Of a stretch of 64,000 nt of DNA, positions 38,434 through 50,235 are shown piece by piece. The translations under genes and the position numbers were made by a program. Source of the stretch: Erpobdella octoculata. Taxonomy: Eukaryota; Annelida; Clitellata; Hirudinida; Erpobdellidae. The stretch covers positions 3,575,661-3,639,660 of the forward strand of contig OZ022238.1 of NCBI GenBank assembly GCA_963978895.1. Direction: 5' to 3'. The number at the start of each line of letters is the position of its first letter. Position 1 is the stretch's first letter. A model generated the notes under the pieces. It was not told the DNA's origin, did not search any database, and saw nothing but the letters and a program-made list of their open reading frames with translations.

Positions 38434-40029
38434 TTATTTAGCTACGCCGGACAAAGGATTTTTTATTGGAAAGGTCTTTGTCGGAATGCAAACATCTTTG
38501 ATGATCAACAGCAAATTACATACAAATTCAATCACTTCGACAAAAGTGACAATTGTCACACCGAGCCAAAAACTGAGACTTCCACCTACAGTGCCAAGCA
38601 TTGATTCCCAGCTATAAACAGGCGTGTCGGTTATTGTAGTAGGAATACGAGATGTGAAAATGAATTTTACTTGTAAGAAATTACTCGAGATAGTATCGGT
38701 GTTTTGAAAAAACAGATTCAGTAGTTCCAATGTGATATTACCGCAGTCGTATTTGTCAATCTTGTCCACGTATTTTTCAAAGGAGTCGTAGCATTTAGTT
38801 CCTACAACTAAATATTTTCTTATAAACTCTTCAAAGAAATGTTTGTGTAGAGAAACGTGTGGCCATTGGTACAAGCTTTGAACCACGCGATCGTAATCGA
38901 TTTCGATGCATGGCGTTCGGCAAGATTCCCAACAGCTGTCGTAAGCATCATCTGTAATTCTATCAGAGCAAATTAAATGGTTTAGAGCATTTAAAGTCAT
39001 GTTGATTTCTGTTTCTTTATCAAACGTGTTATTTTTCACTGTTAAGCTGGTATTGCCACAGATGATATTATTTTTAGAAGTTAATGGATTGTACGAATCT
39101 ATTGGAACACATTGACACTCACCGATAAACACGTCCTGTCTACATTGATATTCACATAAAAAACTGGTGTAGAGAATATCAGAGTTTTTGTTTAAAAACC
39201 TTTCTTTTTCACAACCTTCTACAGTGTAAGGTTCATCCAGAGTTTTCTTAACATTCATCGTCATTTCAACCACTGAATCAGTGCCAGTGCCAAGGTTAAA
39301 TCCATCTGAAACGTCATCGATGACACCAGGAGCAGACAGCTTTACATTGACTCCGTTTGTTCTCAAATCATTATATTTTAAATCGAATTCGTCTTGCAGA
39401 AAGTATAAGGTGTTTGTATAAATTATCATGGTGATAGATTTTATTGAAACATTGCAACCTTTTGATACCTTGAACAAATAACAATTGTAATAGTAAGGAT
39501 TGTAAAAAGTGTCTTCATCCAACGCGCAGTTTGTCTTGTCAAGTTTATTATCTGTGAAATCTTCTATTACGTAGTCAATTAAAAATGGAATTGAAGTGTT
39601 TTGTTTCATACCATTTTTGGGAAAAGATATCAAATAACTATCTCCTAATAAATTTTCGTAAAAATGTTTTTCAATGGAAGTATATGACTGACTTAAAACT
39701 GTTATTAGGTTTGTTATTTTGTTTAAATATTCCTTTTGCGTAAAATATTCTTCGTAATCAATTTGAGAAAGTTTTGGCTGCAGACTGCAAAAAGTAATCC
39801 ACGGAAATATATTTGAAGTAGATGATTTTCCAGTAGTCGTTTTAAATGGGTACAAATTGTAACTTATAAACAATTGAACAAGTTGATATGTTAAAACTCC
39901 AGTACATCCTGCAGCAACGCAAATCCACACAATCTTGTATAACATTAATTTTGATTTGACGATTTTCGGTACACCACGTATGGAGACATTCTCACAAAAT
40001 TTGACAAATTCATCTTTAACACGTTTCAT
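38434..40029 (-). CDS. DEG/ENaC-family sodium channel subunit, intronless
   Basis: 531 residues when started at the Met at 40029 (MKRVKDEFVKF...). The frame is open 23 codons further upstream, but the paralogue at 55217 begins at the equivalent of this Met, and the TATA box lies close to the upstream option. Key marks: VSIRGVPKIVKS, TM1, FPWITFC, CEKERFL, CEYQCRQDVFIGECQC, GNTSL, CWESCRTPC, and TM2 GGSLSFWLGVTIVTFVEV. The 'RGVPKI' form (Pro in place of Ser) is shared only with 55217. The C-terminal tail is longer (KDVCIPTKTF...) than in the 29442 type. The two genes share promoter and 3' flank, so they arose by a recent segmental duplication. Confidence 0.95.
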   Translation of the reverse strand: MKRVKDEFVKFCENVSIRGVPKIVKSKLMLYKIVWICVAAGCTGVLTYQLVQLFISYNLYPFKTTTGKSSTSNIFPWITFCSLQPKLSQIDYEEYFTQKEYLNKITNLITVLSQSYTSIEKHFYENLLGDSYLISFPKNGMKQNTSIPFLIDYVIEDFTDNKLDKTNCALDEDTFYNPYYYNCYLFKVSKGCNVSIKSITMIIYTNTLYFLQDEFDLKYNDLRTNGVNVKLSAPGVIDDVSDGFNLGTGTDSVVEMTMNVKKTLDEPYTVEGCEKERFLNKNSDILYTSFLCEYQCRQDVFIGECQCVPIDSYNPLTSKNNIICGNTSLTVKNNTFDKETEINMTLNALNHLICSDRITDDAYDSCWESCRTPCIEIDYDRVVQSLYQWPHVSLHKHFFEEFIRKYLVVGTKCYDSFEKYVDKIDKYDCGNITLELLNLFFQNTDTISSNFLQVKFIFTSRIPTTITDTPVYSWESMLGTVGGSLSFWLGVTIVTFVEVIEFVCNLLLIIKDVCIPTKTFPIKNPLSGVAK

Positions 40030-40123
40030 AATTTTATTAAATTTGATCAAACCTATTATTATAATTGACCGTTTTTGAAGTTTCAACTCATTCAACAACT
40101 TGTCAGTGTTCTTCCACGATCTT

Positions 40124-40132
40124 TATTTTATA
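40124..40132 (-). promoter_or_regulatory. TATA box candidate for the channel gene at 38434
   Basis: TATAAAATA about 95 bp upstream of the chosen start. The surrounding ~45 bp align with the upstream region of the paralogue at 55217 (TATAAGATA at 56903-56911), sharing downstream GTTGTTGA, so the block is either conserved or simply part of the duplication. Confidence 0.5.
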
Positions 40133-40189
40133 ACGTCGCTGTTAATTATTCAGATCTTTATCTCCAAACACAAGACTTTAAAAACCACA

Positions 40190-40242
40190 GTGTGTGTGTG
40201 TGTGGATGTGTGTGTATGTGTGTGTGGATGTGTGTGTGTGTA
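40190..40242. repeat. (GT)n-rich microsatellite
   Basis: Imperfect GT array with GGAT interruptions, about 60 bp upstream of the TATA candidate. A similar array at 56970-57045 occupies the same place in the paralogous promoter. Confidence 0.85.
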
Positions 40243-40299
40243 AACGCATCACGTCTTCCGGAGGGCGGATATAAGCGCTTTAATAAAAAAGCATAAATC

Positions 40300-40914
40300 T
40301 TTAAGCTATTAAGTTCTCACATCCCGCTGTCGAGAAAATGTTAACAATAGTTTGTTCCAATTTATTACAGAATGATCGGTTGAGATATAAAGTGCCGTGA
40401 AAGAGCGAAATTGTCTTTCTTGTGCGGCTCTTTCATTGCACCTGAAAATAAAAACATTACGCCGTTTGGAAACAAATAAAATAGCTATTAACGATAAAAG
40501 AAACTTTTGCCGGAAAATGTCATAAATAAACTAAAACAACAAATTACTAAAGTTTGAGGGAATCTTATGATGAAACTATGACAATTTAGATTACGAAACA
40601 AATCTTTTAACTTAAAGCTTTGTGTTTATTTAAAACAATTTTTTTGCTAATTTTTTGATTACCGGCTAGAATTATTTTTTTCTTTATATGTCACCGAAAA
40701 TTATTTTATTGTCTACAACTTGTTGATATCCTGAAAAATTGTTTTACGTTTGAAAACCAGATAATTTTTTCAAATAAGTGAACAGGTTGATGCTGCCAGG
40801 ATCTGCAATATTTACGTAAAACGCCTTTTAAAAGGAAAAAACCTGGACATAATTTACATTGATTCAGAATTGTCGATATGATCACACATCAACAACACTA
40901 TTTGTACATGCTTT
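40300..40914. other. upstream flank, no gene seen
   Basis: AT-rich DNA without recognisable motif between the promoter of the 38434 gene and a retrotransposon remnant. Confidence 0.5.
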
Positions 40915-41390
40915 GCTATGCTCCAGCAGATTCGAAGTGTGGTTGGCCCTCTGCCAGTATTTGGCAAAAAAACTCTTGTGACTTGTGACCGCTCTCTTCA
41001 TGCCCAGGATTTATCACAGCAACTTCACTCTTGCTGGTCTGCCAACCTGAATTTAGTCCATCATCAAAACAGTCGTCAAATAATTTTTAACAGCAAGAAG
41101 TGCAACCACGTAACACTTATTTTTCAAGAAGTCCACTGGCTTAGCACTTCGGAAAAAAAATTAAAGTTGTACTACTCGTGTTCAAGTGTTTGCAAATAAA
41201 TTTCTCGTTCTACCTGATCAGATGTTTACAGCCGATTAGTGCTATTCATAGGTGCCAGAGGCTCAGATCTCCTATTGCCAGCCTCGTAGTGCACGACATT
41301 TGGTGACAGGGACAGCGTCATTGAGATTAGGATCTGGAAGAGCCTCTCCTCTACAGTTCAAACGAGACGTAGTTTGCAGTTTCAATTTGT
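40915..41390 (+). pseudogene. decayed CR1/L2-like reverse transcriptase, C-terminal part
   Basis: Plus-strand fragments follow the usual order of the RT thumb region: LQQIRSVVGPLP (compare LRQIRS), then KKCNHVTLIFQEVHWLST (compare KYDHVTPLLQELHWLP), and in another frame a piece near 41260-41340 that resembles the TARTSFGDRAF-type end. Several frameshifts are present; it is older than the copy at 10915. Confidence 0.6.
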
Positions 41391-42397
41391 TGAATCTTTC
41401 TAACGTTACCTAACTCGATCAGTAGCTCTGAAATTATTTTGTGACTTTCCGATTTTGCAAAAAAAGCGACGTTTGAATAACAATCGCTTCTATTGCTTGT
41501 AACTTTGTTCCGTTTAGTTCGAGGAGTTATTTCTATTTAACTTACTTTGTGGTTACCAATCAGCATGATATTTGCAAATATTAAAATATAAACATTAATA
41601 ACATAATAAGTCTAGCGTTTTAACAAGTTAGCTGTAAAAATAATGATTTTTGACAAATCCTTTATATTTCAAGATTTGCCGGCTTGTCATTTCTTAAAAA
41701 TTGTTCTTGTAAAAAGATAATTTTTGAATTATATATGTAAAGATTTCTATAATTGTGTTTTATTTGTTTTTATATTAAAATCTAAAAAATCAAATTATGA
41801 ATGAAAACTTAGTTGTCAAAAAATCTTATGTTATTAAAAATAAAGTATTTTAAATTTTGCATTTGTTATATGAGTACTTTTATTTAGAACGATGTTCTTA
41901 TAACATTTTAAATGAAATGCATTCTCAGTTAAAAAATATGGTGCGTTGAATAATTACAACATACAAGGTTTAGAATATTTCAATAGAGAAGACATTGTTA
42001 AGTCAACAGCATTATGAAATGCGGCTTCGAGTTGACGCTTAAAGATGCTTTTATTCTTTTGCATTGTGCTAGTTTGAGGTGTTTCGTTAATGATGTTGAA
42101 ATTGAAAAAAATATTATTGTATTTTCAAATCATCATCCTATTTTAAAATGTAATTATGTAAGAACTAGTTTCGGATTTATATTTTCTAAAAACATTTTTG
42201 AAAGTATGTAATATTTTGAATTTTTTAAAACTACGTTGTTTGCAAATATTTTTAATATTTCAATTTATTTTAAACAAGTAAAGGAAAAAACGAGTTTTTT
42301 AACACAAATTTTTATCTCAATAGATTCGATTTAGAAATACGAAAAATATTCAAATAGAGGAACAAAAATTTGCTAACGCCTATGTTATATATATATA
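41391..42397. other. AT-rich interval, no gene seen
   Basis: Short frames only (for example 42014-42211); no motif, repeat partner or transposon end recognised. Confidence 0.5.
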
Positions 42398-43873
42398 CTA
42401 GCAGTGCCCGTAGCGGCTTCGCTCGCATGAAATTAGAGAATTTGAACCGTGCATACATAGTAGAGTACTGCACGGATCAATTTTTTAGGTCTCGGCTCGG
42501 CCCGTCGACAACTTGGCCCAGCCCGTTTTAAAAACCGAATATCCTGGCCCGGCACGGCCCGTCTAATATGGGCCCGGCCCGTTTTTACAGGCCTAAAAGT
42601 TCTATATACTTGATGAAAAACTTCGGCCCGTCCCACCTTGACTTCAGGTTTAGCCCGGCCCGTCTGAACACCCTAAAATCACTAAAATGTTTATATACTT
42701 GGTTAAAAATCTCGGCCCGTCCCACCTTGATTTAAGGTTTAGGCAGGGCCTTATGAAGACCCTAAAATAACGGCTTGGCCCGTCCGTCCGGTGATAAACT
42801 GAACTCATCTACTTTTGATCGGCACAAAACCTCAAAATACCAATTTTCACATCTGTAGCACTTACAGTTTTTGAGTAGCAGTTATTTTAAAATCAAATAA
42901 CCCTTTTCCACTTCACATTTGAGGTCCTGGAAACCATATTTTCAAAAAATGGTGAAACACGTATATCATTATTTTTAGAGTAGAAACTAAATACTAATTT
43001 TACTTTTGTAGCATTTACAGTTTTTGAGTAGCAGTTACTTTAAAAACCAAGTAATCCTATTTTCCACCCCATATTTGAAGTCCTGGAAACCAAATTTTCA
43101 AAAAATGGTAAAACACGTATATCATTATTTCTGGTGTAGAAACCAAATACTAATTTTTACTCCTGCAGCATCTACAGTTTTCGAGTAGCAGTTACATTAA
43201 AAACCAAATAACATTATTTTCCATCCCACATTTGAGGTCCTGGAAACCAAATTTGAAAAAAATGGTAAAACACGTATATCTTTATTTTTATAATAGAAAC
43301 TAAATACTAATTTTTACATCTGTGGTATTTACAGTTTTTGAGTAGCAGTTAGTTTGAAAAACAAATAACCCTATTTTCCACCCTACATTTGAAGTCCTGG
43401 AAACCAAATTTTCAGAAAATGCTAAAACACCTATTTCATTATTTTGGGAGTAGAAACAAAATACTAATTTTTACTCTTGTAGCATTCACAGTTTTGAGTA
43501 GCAGCTACTTTAAAAACCAAATAACCCAATTTTCCAGCCAACATTTGAGGTCCGGGAAACCGAATTTTCAAAAAATAGTGAAACACGTATTTTTTTATTT
43601 TTCAAAAAGAATGTATATATAAATGTCAAAATCTCTTCATTTTTGGTTTTCGAGATTTACATTGTTTTAGAAAAAAGTTTGTTTTTCAGTTTTTTCCCCT
43701 CAGGAGCAAAATTTTCAAAAATCCTTTCTTAGCGGATGTTTACGCTATAAAAGTAATATAAGTTCCTAGGATGAGGCGTTTGAGCTCGGCGTTGATTATC
43801 AGTCAGTCATCAGTCAGTCAGTCAGTCAGTCAGTCAGTCAGTCAGTCAGGACATGTTCTTTTATATATATAGA
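42398..43873 (-). mobile_element. Helitron-like element, second family, with internal satellite
   Basis: On the minus strand the 5' end TCTATATATATAAAAGAACA starts at 43873 and is followed by a (TGAC)n array (43800-43850). The 3' end has a small hairpin (AGCGAAGCCGCT) 10 bases before terminal CTAG at 42401-42398, with T next. Inside are about five tandem copies of a ~155-bp unit (marked by CAGTTTTTGAGTAGCAGTT on the plus strand) and a GC-rich tract with repeated CGGCCCG (42470-42800). No protein is encoded. Confidence 0.65.
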
Positions 43874-43889
43874 TATATATATATATATT

Positions 43890-45054
43890 ACAACTTACAG
43901 TTTTTGAGTAGCAGTAATTTTTAAAATCAAATAACTCTATTTTGCACCTTACATTTGAGGTCCTGGAAACCAAATTTTTCAAAAAATGCTAAAACACGTA
44001 TTTCATTATTTTTGGAGTAGAAACTAAATACTAATTTTTACTTCTGTAGCATTAACAGTTTTTGAGTAGCAGCTACTTTAAAAACCAAATAACCCAAAAA
44101 ATGATGAAACACGTATATCTTTTTTTTTGAGTAGATACTAAGTATTGATTTTTACATCTGTGTCAATTACAGTTGTTGAGTAGCAGTTACTTTAAAAACC
44201 AAATAACCCTCTTTTCCACCCCACATTTGAAGTCCTGGAAACCAAATTTTCAAAAAATTGTGAAACACGTATATCATTATTTTTAGAGTAGAAACTAAAT
44301 ACTAATTTTTACTTTTGTAGCATTAACAGTTTTTGAGTAGAAGCTACTTTAAAAATCAAATAACCCAATTTTCCAACCCACATTTGAGGTCCGGGAAACC
44401 AAATTTGTAAAAAATGGTGAAACACGTATATCTTTATTTTTAGAAAAGAAACTAAATAATAATTTTTACATCTGTGGTATTTACTGTTTTTGAGTAGCAG
44501 TTACTATAAAAGACAATTAGCCCTATTTTCCACCCCACATTTGAAGTCCTGGAAACCAAATTTTCAAAAAATGCTAAAACACGTATTTCATTATTTTTGG
44601 AGTAGAAACTAAATACTAATTTTTACTCCTGTAGCATTAACAGTTTTTGAGTAGAAGCTACTTTACAAACCAAATAACCCAATTTTCCAACCCACATTTG
44701 AGGTCCGGGAAACCGAATTTTCAAAAAATGGTGAAACACGTATCTTTTTATTTTTCAAAAAAAATGTATATACCAAATTTCAAAATCTCCTCATTTTTGG
44801 TTTTCGAGATATACATTGTTTTAGAAAAAAGTTTGTTTTCCAGTTTTTTCCTCTCAGGAGCAAAATTTTCAAAAATCCTTTCTTAGCGAATGTTTACGCT
44901 ATAAAAGTAATATGAGTTCCAAATTTCACGTTCCTAGGATGAGGCGTTTGAGCTCGGCGTTGATTATCAGTCAGTCATCTGTCAGTCAGTCAGTCAGTCA
45001 GTCAGTCAGTCAGTCAGTCAGTCAGTCAGTCAGGACATGTTCTTTTATATATAT

Positions 45055-45057
<3 letters not shown>
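43890..45057 (-). repeat. duplicate of the Helitron-family-2 satellite block
   Basis: Repeats the ~155-bp unit about five more times. It then repeats the same terminal segment (GAGGCGTTTGAGCTCGGCGT, (CAGT)n, and TTTTATATATATAGA at 45057) as the preceding element. The 3' hairpin end is absent, so this looks like a tandem or unequal-crossover copy of the 5' portion, not an independent insertion. Confidence 0.7.
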
Positions 45058-45130
<73 letters not shown>

Positions 45131-45141
45131 ATATATATATA
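45058..45141. repeat. (TA)n microsatellite
   Basis: Array directly abutting the terminal TATA stretch of the Helitron-like element on its left. Confidence 0.95.
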
Positions 45142-45599
45142 TTAGCATCTGCAGGTCTGAAAAAACTCGCGTTTATATATAAGTGTGCTAAAAACTTAAA
45201 CTTCAAATTTACTAAATAAAACATAAACTTCAGGTTTACCAAATACAGGTTCGTAGATGCAAAAATATACCCTTGATATGCCGATTAAGGTCAGTAAATA
45301 GTTACAGCTTAAAAATACAGATAACACTGTTTTAGTTTTAAGGGGCAAAATATTTATAAAAGTTTAGGATTTTAAATACTAAAACATTACACATATTTTT
45401 CATACTAAATTTTCAACTTTTTTTTTCAAAATAGCAGATGAACACGGATGTAGTCAGAGGTAATTTGTCATGGTTAAAATTCTTATTTGAATAGTTCAAT
45501 GTTGAATAAGTTTTAAAAACGCAAATTTTATTTACATATATCCAGTTCTGTTTGTCTGAAACTTATAATTACCAATATTAAGTCATTTTGTCTATTACT

Positions 45600-46340
45600 T
45601 ACACAAAATTAATTCAGATTTTGTCTTATTAGCCTCACGTCTCATACCATAAATCGTTCTTTGAAACATGTGTGAAAAACTACTCAATGTCTGACCAAGA
45701 ATTCTACCGACTGTTTGAAAACTATGCCAGAGAAATAAATAATTTTTAGGCAACAAAAAATGAATGACCTCAACAAGATTTATAAAAAACGGAGACTATG
45801 AAACAAAAATTTCAGCTGAAGACAGTTTTGATAGAAGACTATCCTCTTTTCACCTGAGAGTCTCTGCTGTCAAATTCTTGAAATTTCTTATCAAATTGAT
45901 GTCGTCTCTAGACAAAAACAATGTCAGGGCTTTACTTCACACAAATTTTTTATTCAATAATATAGTGAATATATATGAAATACATTTCAGCTTCCGTGAA
46001 TACAAATAATAGTAAATGTTAGATAAATAAAAATGTCAAATACATAATTTCACACGTCATTAATAGTTGCATTGATGTTATTTTCATGTTTAAAACAAAA
46101 GCAAATTTAATTGAATTAATTCATTTTGCCTCAGTCGTGTTTTGCTATTTGGCGCTTTACAAATAAATAAATTTATTAAAATATCTGAGCATGAAAACTA
46201 AATATTATTATTATAAACAATAAAACTTTCAATATAATACTTAAATTTCAATTTATATTTGTCATCATCATGTTGATACACAGAATGACCGATGCAGAAA
46301 TTTTATGACTGGAGACTATTTTACCTATTTGTAAACAGAA
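45600..46340 (+). pseudogene. DEG/ENaC remnant: pre-TM2 part and 3' flank
   Basis: Matches 62530-63580. The coding part (SMSDQEFYRLFENYAREINN, then MNDLNK) corresponds to the end of the extracellular domain; stops and frameshifts break it, and TM2 is only hinted at (VKFLKFLIKLMSS). The flank match continues to 46340 (TTTGTCATCATCATGTTGAT, then GGAGACTATTTTACC). This copy lacks the Helitron-like insertion present at 63068 in its partner. A SINE-like tail (GGCGCTTTACAAATAAATAA) sits at 46150-46170. Confidence 0.75.
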
Positions 46341-46900
46341 GAAAACTGTGACTCAGGACTGAATTCTGAGTTTCGAATCTTGTTCACATTAATCTGAAAA
46401 TTTATTATATGCATGGTCATTGACAGCAAGTCATCACAATCAATTTAATTTGATTGGATGATGGGAAGTGTGTTTTTTAAACCTCATAAGGTGACCAACG
46501 CACGCCAAAAAGCAAACACGGTGAAGTGATAAAAAAGATTCAAAAAATCGTATTTTAAATATTTTTAGAAATTCAATGCAGCGTCATAAAGAACAAACCT
46601 ATATTTCAAATTTCAGCTTAATTGGTTATCGGGAAAATTTCAAAGTTCGCAAACATTTGAGGTTTGCAAACATTTAAGAAAGCAAAAAATCATGCCATCA
46701 TGACCTACGGTGAAGTTAATTTAAAAATTAAAAATTTAAAAACTTAAAAAAACATTTTTCATTAAATTATCACATAAATCAAGCATTGATTTTTTCGTTT
46801 ATCATTCAATGCAAATTGCAAAATAAATACACACATTTAATACTTCGCAGTCATTCATCGCTGTTTTTTAAATATATATATGCGTGTGTGTGTGTATCTG

Positions 46901-46908
46901 TATAAAAG
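46901..46908 (+). promoter_or_regulatory. TATA box candidate for the channel gene at 46979
   Basis: TATAAAAG 71 bp upstream of the start Met, just after a short (GT)n run. Only position and sequence support it. Confidence 0.4.
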
Positions 46909-46978
46909 AAAATGCGGTTTAGAGAGTGGAACTAGTTCTACAAATCAAAAGGCTTGTTTGATAACTATTATTCAACCA

Positions 46979-48475
46979 ATGTATCGCGTTAAAAAAGAAT
47001 TTCTCAAGTTTGGTGAAAATGTTTCAGTGCGTGGCGTGTCGAAGATCGTTAAATCAAGGAGAATTTTTTTTAAGATCATGTGGTTGTGTGCAGTCGTTGG
47101 ATGTACAGGAGTTCTTGTTTGGCAGCTTGCTACTTTGTTTCGGAATTACAGTACATATTCCCGTAGGACAGCTTATGGGGAATTGCCTCATCAAAATATT
47201 TTTCCAACGGTAACTATTTGCAACCTGAAAACGAAAATAGCACAGCTGGATAATAGCCAGTATTTAACTCTCGCCGAGTATTATAACAGAACAAAAACAT
47301 TTTTTGCAGATTCAATGAATAAAACGTTCATGACTAATACAACAATATGGCTTGTTTTTGCAAATTATTTTATGTCCCTTCCAAAATATGGAACATATTC
47401 TGATGAGCCCATTCCATTTGTTGTTGACTCTGTATTGACCGACATCGGAGAAACGCCCATAAATAATGAAAACTGCAATCTTAAAAAATTGCAAAATGTA
47501 ATTGATATACAATTATACGGATGTTATTTATATGAGATTCCAACAAGGTGCAACATTTCATTAAAATCTTTGAAATTAATATTATATACAAACACTACAT
47601 ATGACGTTCAAGACTTGTTTGACCTTAGGTATATAAATATGGATACAGATGGAGTAAAAATACTCTTGAGCGCTCCAGGAGTTATTAATGATATAACAAA
47701 TGGATTCAATCTTGGTCCAGGAACTGATTCTACTGTTCAACTTTCAATGAAAGTTAAAAAAATCTTAGATACGCCATACAACAGTGAAAGTTGTGAAACT
47801 AAGAAATACATAGACGAGTCTTCAAAGTTTCTTTATGGAACTTTTTTTTGCAAAATCAACTGTATGCAAGACAACATCTTAGAAGAATGTAAATGTGTTT
47901 CAGGATATCTATATATTCCTCCTACGTTTGATAACGAAGAGATATGTGGAAACACTTCATTGACATCAAAAAATAGTTTTGATACAGAAACATCAATCAA
48001 AAAGTTAAACAAATCATTCAAACAGTTTGTTTGTAATTTGGATGTTCTGAGTGAGTCATACGAGAGTTGTGTAAAAAACTGTAAAACTCCTTGCGTTGAG
48101 ACCTATTATGAACAACAGATTCACACTGTGTCTGGCTGGCCAAAAATTTCTGCTCAACTTAATTTTTTTCTTCAGTACATTTATCAAATTCCTCGAACCG
48201 GCAACACTTACAACTATTTCAAAGACTATTTCGACATAATTGACAAATACAACAACAATGAAAATGTGACAACCAAACAACTGAACGATTTTTTCAGACA
48301 AAATGATAAAATCAGATCAAATTTTTTAAAAGTAACGTTTATTTTCCCGTCTGATAATCCTATTTCTATTGTCGATACACCTGTTTACACTTGGGAATTC
48401 ATGCTTAGCAGTGTTGGTGGAAGTCTCAGTTTGTGGTTAGGAGTTACCATCATGACATTTGTTGAAGTTATTTAG
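46979..48475 (+). CDS. DEG/ENaC channel subunit truncated by a stop codon in TM2
   Basis: 498 residues from MYRVKKEF, the Met equivalent to the 29442 start; the frame is open for 33 further codons upstream, but these match no paralogue. It belongs to the 12483/29442 subtype, with VRGVSKI, TM1, FPTVTIC, CETKKYI, CKINCMQDNILEECKC, CVKNCKTPC and GGSLSLWLGVTIMTFVEV. At 48473 the codon that is GAG in paralogues is TAG, so the product ends at VEVI inside TM2. The sequence after it would continue as a normal tail (CNLIGAVKEF...) to a second stop at about 48555. Loss of the inner end of TM2 probably disables the channel. The rest is intact, so the lesion is young, or the shortened product has some other role. 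Confidence 0.88.
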   Translation: MYRVKKEFLKFGENVSVRGVSKIVKSRRIFFKIMWLCAVVGCTGVLVWQLATLFRNYSTYSRRTAYGELPHQNIFPTVTICNLKTKIAQLDNSQYLTLAEYYNRTKTFFADSMNKTFMTNTTIWLVFANYFMSLPKYGTYSDEPIPFVVDSVLTDIGETPINNENCNLKKLQNVIDIQLYGCYLYEIPTRCNISLKSLKLILYTNTTYDVQDLFDLRYINMDTDGVKILLSAPGVINDITNGFNLGPGTDSTVQLSMKVKKILDTPYNSESCETKKYIDESSKFLYGTFFCKINCMQDNILEECKCVSGYLYIPPTFDNEEICGNTSLTSKNSFDTETSIKKLNKSFKQFVCNLDVLSESYESCVKNCKTPCVETYYEQQIHTVSGWPKISAQLNFFLQYIYQIPRTGNTYNYFKDYFDIIDKYNNNENVTTKQLNDFFRQNDKIRSNFLKVTFIFPSDNPISIVDTPVYTWEFMLSSVGGSLSLWLGVTIMTFVEVI

Positions 48476-48945
48476 TTTTTTTGCAATTTGATTGGAGCAG
48501 TTAAAGAATTTGTATTTTTTTCAAAACAATCATTTGTTAACAAACTACCTATTTGACATAAACTATGAGAAATTGAAACTTATAATTTTCTGCAATAATT
48601 GCGAAAATATGTTTTTTTCATGACTCTTGCTGAAATTTATAAATTCCTTGATGTTATTTTGATTGGTAATTGTGTCGTGTTGAATTAAAAATGCTGGCAA
48701 ATTGGTTTCCTTAGTTTCATTATCGTGAATTAAAAATGTCAGTCATCAGTGTCTGCAAGTTTGGAAATTTCGAGACATTTTAAATAGCAGTATCGCTGGA
48801 ACTCCGGTATAAAAAAGATTTCAAACTTGCTTTAAAAGGTTTTGACATTTCTATCACAAAAAATTTAAAGACATAAATTTATGTTTGCATTCAAAAATTT
48901 TTTTATTTTATTTTGTTGTCTTTATATTCTTAAGTATATAGTAGG

Positions 48946-48949
<4 letters not shown>

Positions 48950-48979
<30 letters not shown>

Positions 48980-49208
48980 TGTATGTATGTATGTATGTAT
49001 GTATGTATGTATGTATGTATGTATGTATGTATGTATGTATGTATGTATGTATGTATGTATGTATGTATGTATGTATGTATGTATGTATGTATGTATGTAT
49101 GTATGTATGTATGTATGTATGTATGTATGTATGTATGTATGTATGTATGTATGTATGTATGTATGTATGTATGTATGTATGTATGTATGTATGTATGTAT
49201 GTATGTAT
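48950..49208. repeat. (ATGT)n microsatellite
   Basis: Pure array of about 260 bp, some 475 bp downstream of the channel gene, in a position comparable to the arrays after the genes at 12483 and 29442. Confidence 0.95.
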
Positions 49209-50040
49209 GCCAACATCCGGACCCGTTTTTGATCTGAAATTTGAATTATAATCTTATTCTCTTTACTGAACAATATTACTTGAAAAAATTAATGATTACA
49301 CTTTAAATTAGTATAGAAGATGTACTTCGTTGGCTATGGTTTTCATTACAATTGCTAGATGGCAGTTAAAAAAATCTAAAAAGTGGAAAATCTATTTTTT
49401 ATGACTTCTTGTAAGAAATACATAAAGGTTTTGTGTTTTTTTCTTATTAATATCATCCGCAGATGGCACCAAGATATTTTTTTAGACCGAGACATTAAGT
49501 TTACGGACCAAGAAAAGGCCAGGACAAGATATTTGTTTTATGCCCAAAATCAAAACATTCAACCCTGATAGCCAAAACAAGAAGAGACATTGAATTTAGA
49601 GACCGAGAAAAAACCGAGACAAGAGGATTGCTTATTTGCCCATGACCGAGACAAGACAGGACATCGAGCTAAGAAAAACGTGTTTATTTTGTAAAATAAA
49701 GTTTAAATACAAAAATTTAAAACAATTAAATCAGTTTTCAATCAGTACATTTAAAAAACATTAATATTTCTAGCTGTATGTCATTACGGATTACAAATAC
49801 CGGTTCCCGGGGTACGAGTTACAGGATTAAATTTTTTTCAATTCCGGGGTCCATGGTTTTTAAGAATAAAATGTTTCCTGACTCATTTTGACATAGAAAC
49901 TTTGTAATAGTTTATTTGAGTGAAATCTTTTTTTTTTATAAAAAAGTTTTGAAGAAGTTTTTTGTTAATTTGATTTTCAAACAATTGAATTTTGTATAAT
50001 TTTGTAATTCAGCGGCTAATAAATGTTTGTAAATTATTTT
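49209..50040. other. AT-rich interval with a purine-rich repeat-like tract
   Basis: 49470-49670 has recurrent ACCGAGACAAGA-type motifs (GACCGAGACATT, GACCGAGAAAAAACC, GACCGAGACAAGACAGGACA), probably a decayed transposon. No gene supported. Confidence 0.4.
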
Positions 50041-50235
50041 TGATGATAATCTACATACGTAATTTCCGTTGTCTGTATGTATTTATATGTGTATGTTTGT
50101 TAGCAATTTAGATAAACGCGGTGGCTGCGGCGTCGGCAGTTGATAAAATGGGTGCGTACATGCGTGCAATAAAATTTGTTGCGAAATTTTACACTGTCCT
50201 AAAGATACAAAACTTTTTTATGTAAGCTAATTATG
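50041..50235 (+). repeat. dispersed repeat, copy 2
   Basis: Reverse-orientation partner of 5440-5605. It shares the GTTAGCAATTT, GCAGTTGATAAAATGGGTGC and CCTAAAGATACAAAA blocks. The interval 50236-51103 that follows has no supportable gene. Confidence 0.75.

Noticed and set aside
46880..46978. 33-codon N-terminal extension of the channel at 46979
   Set aside because: It has no counterpart in paralogues and would overlap the TATA candidate; the internal Met matches the family start.
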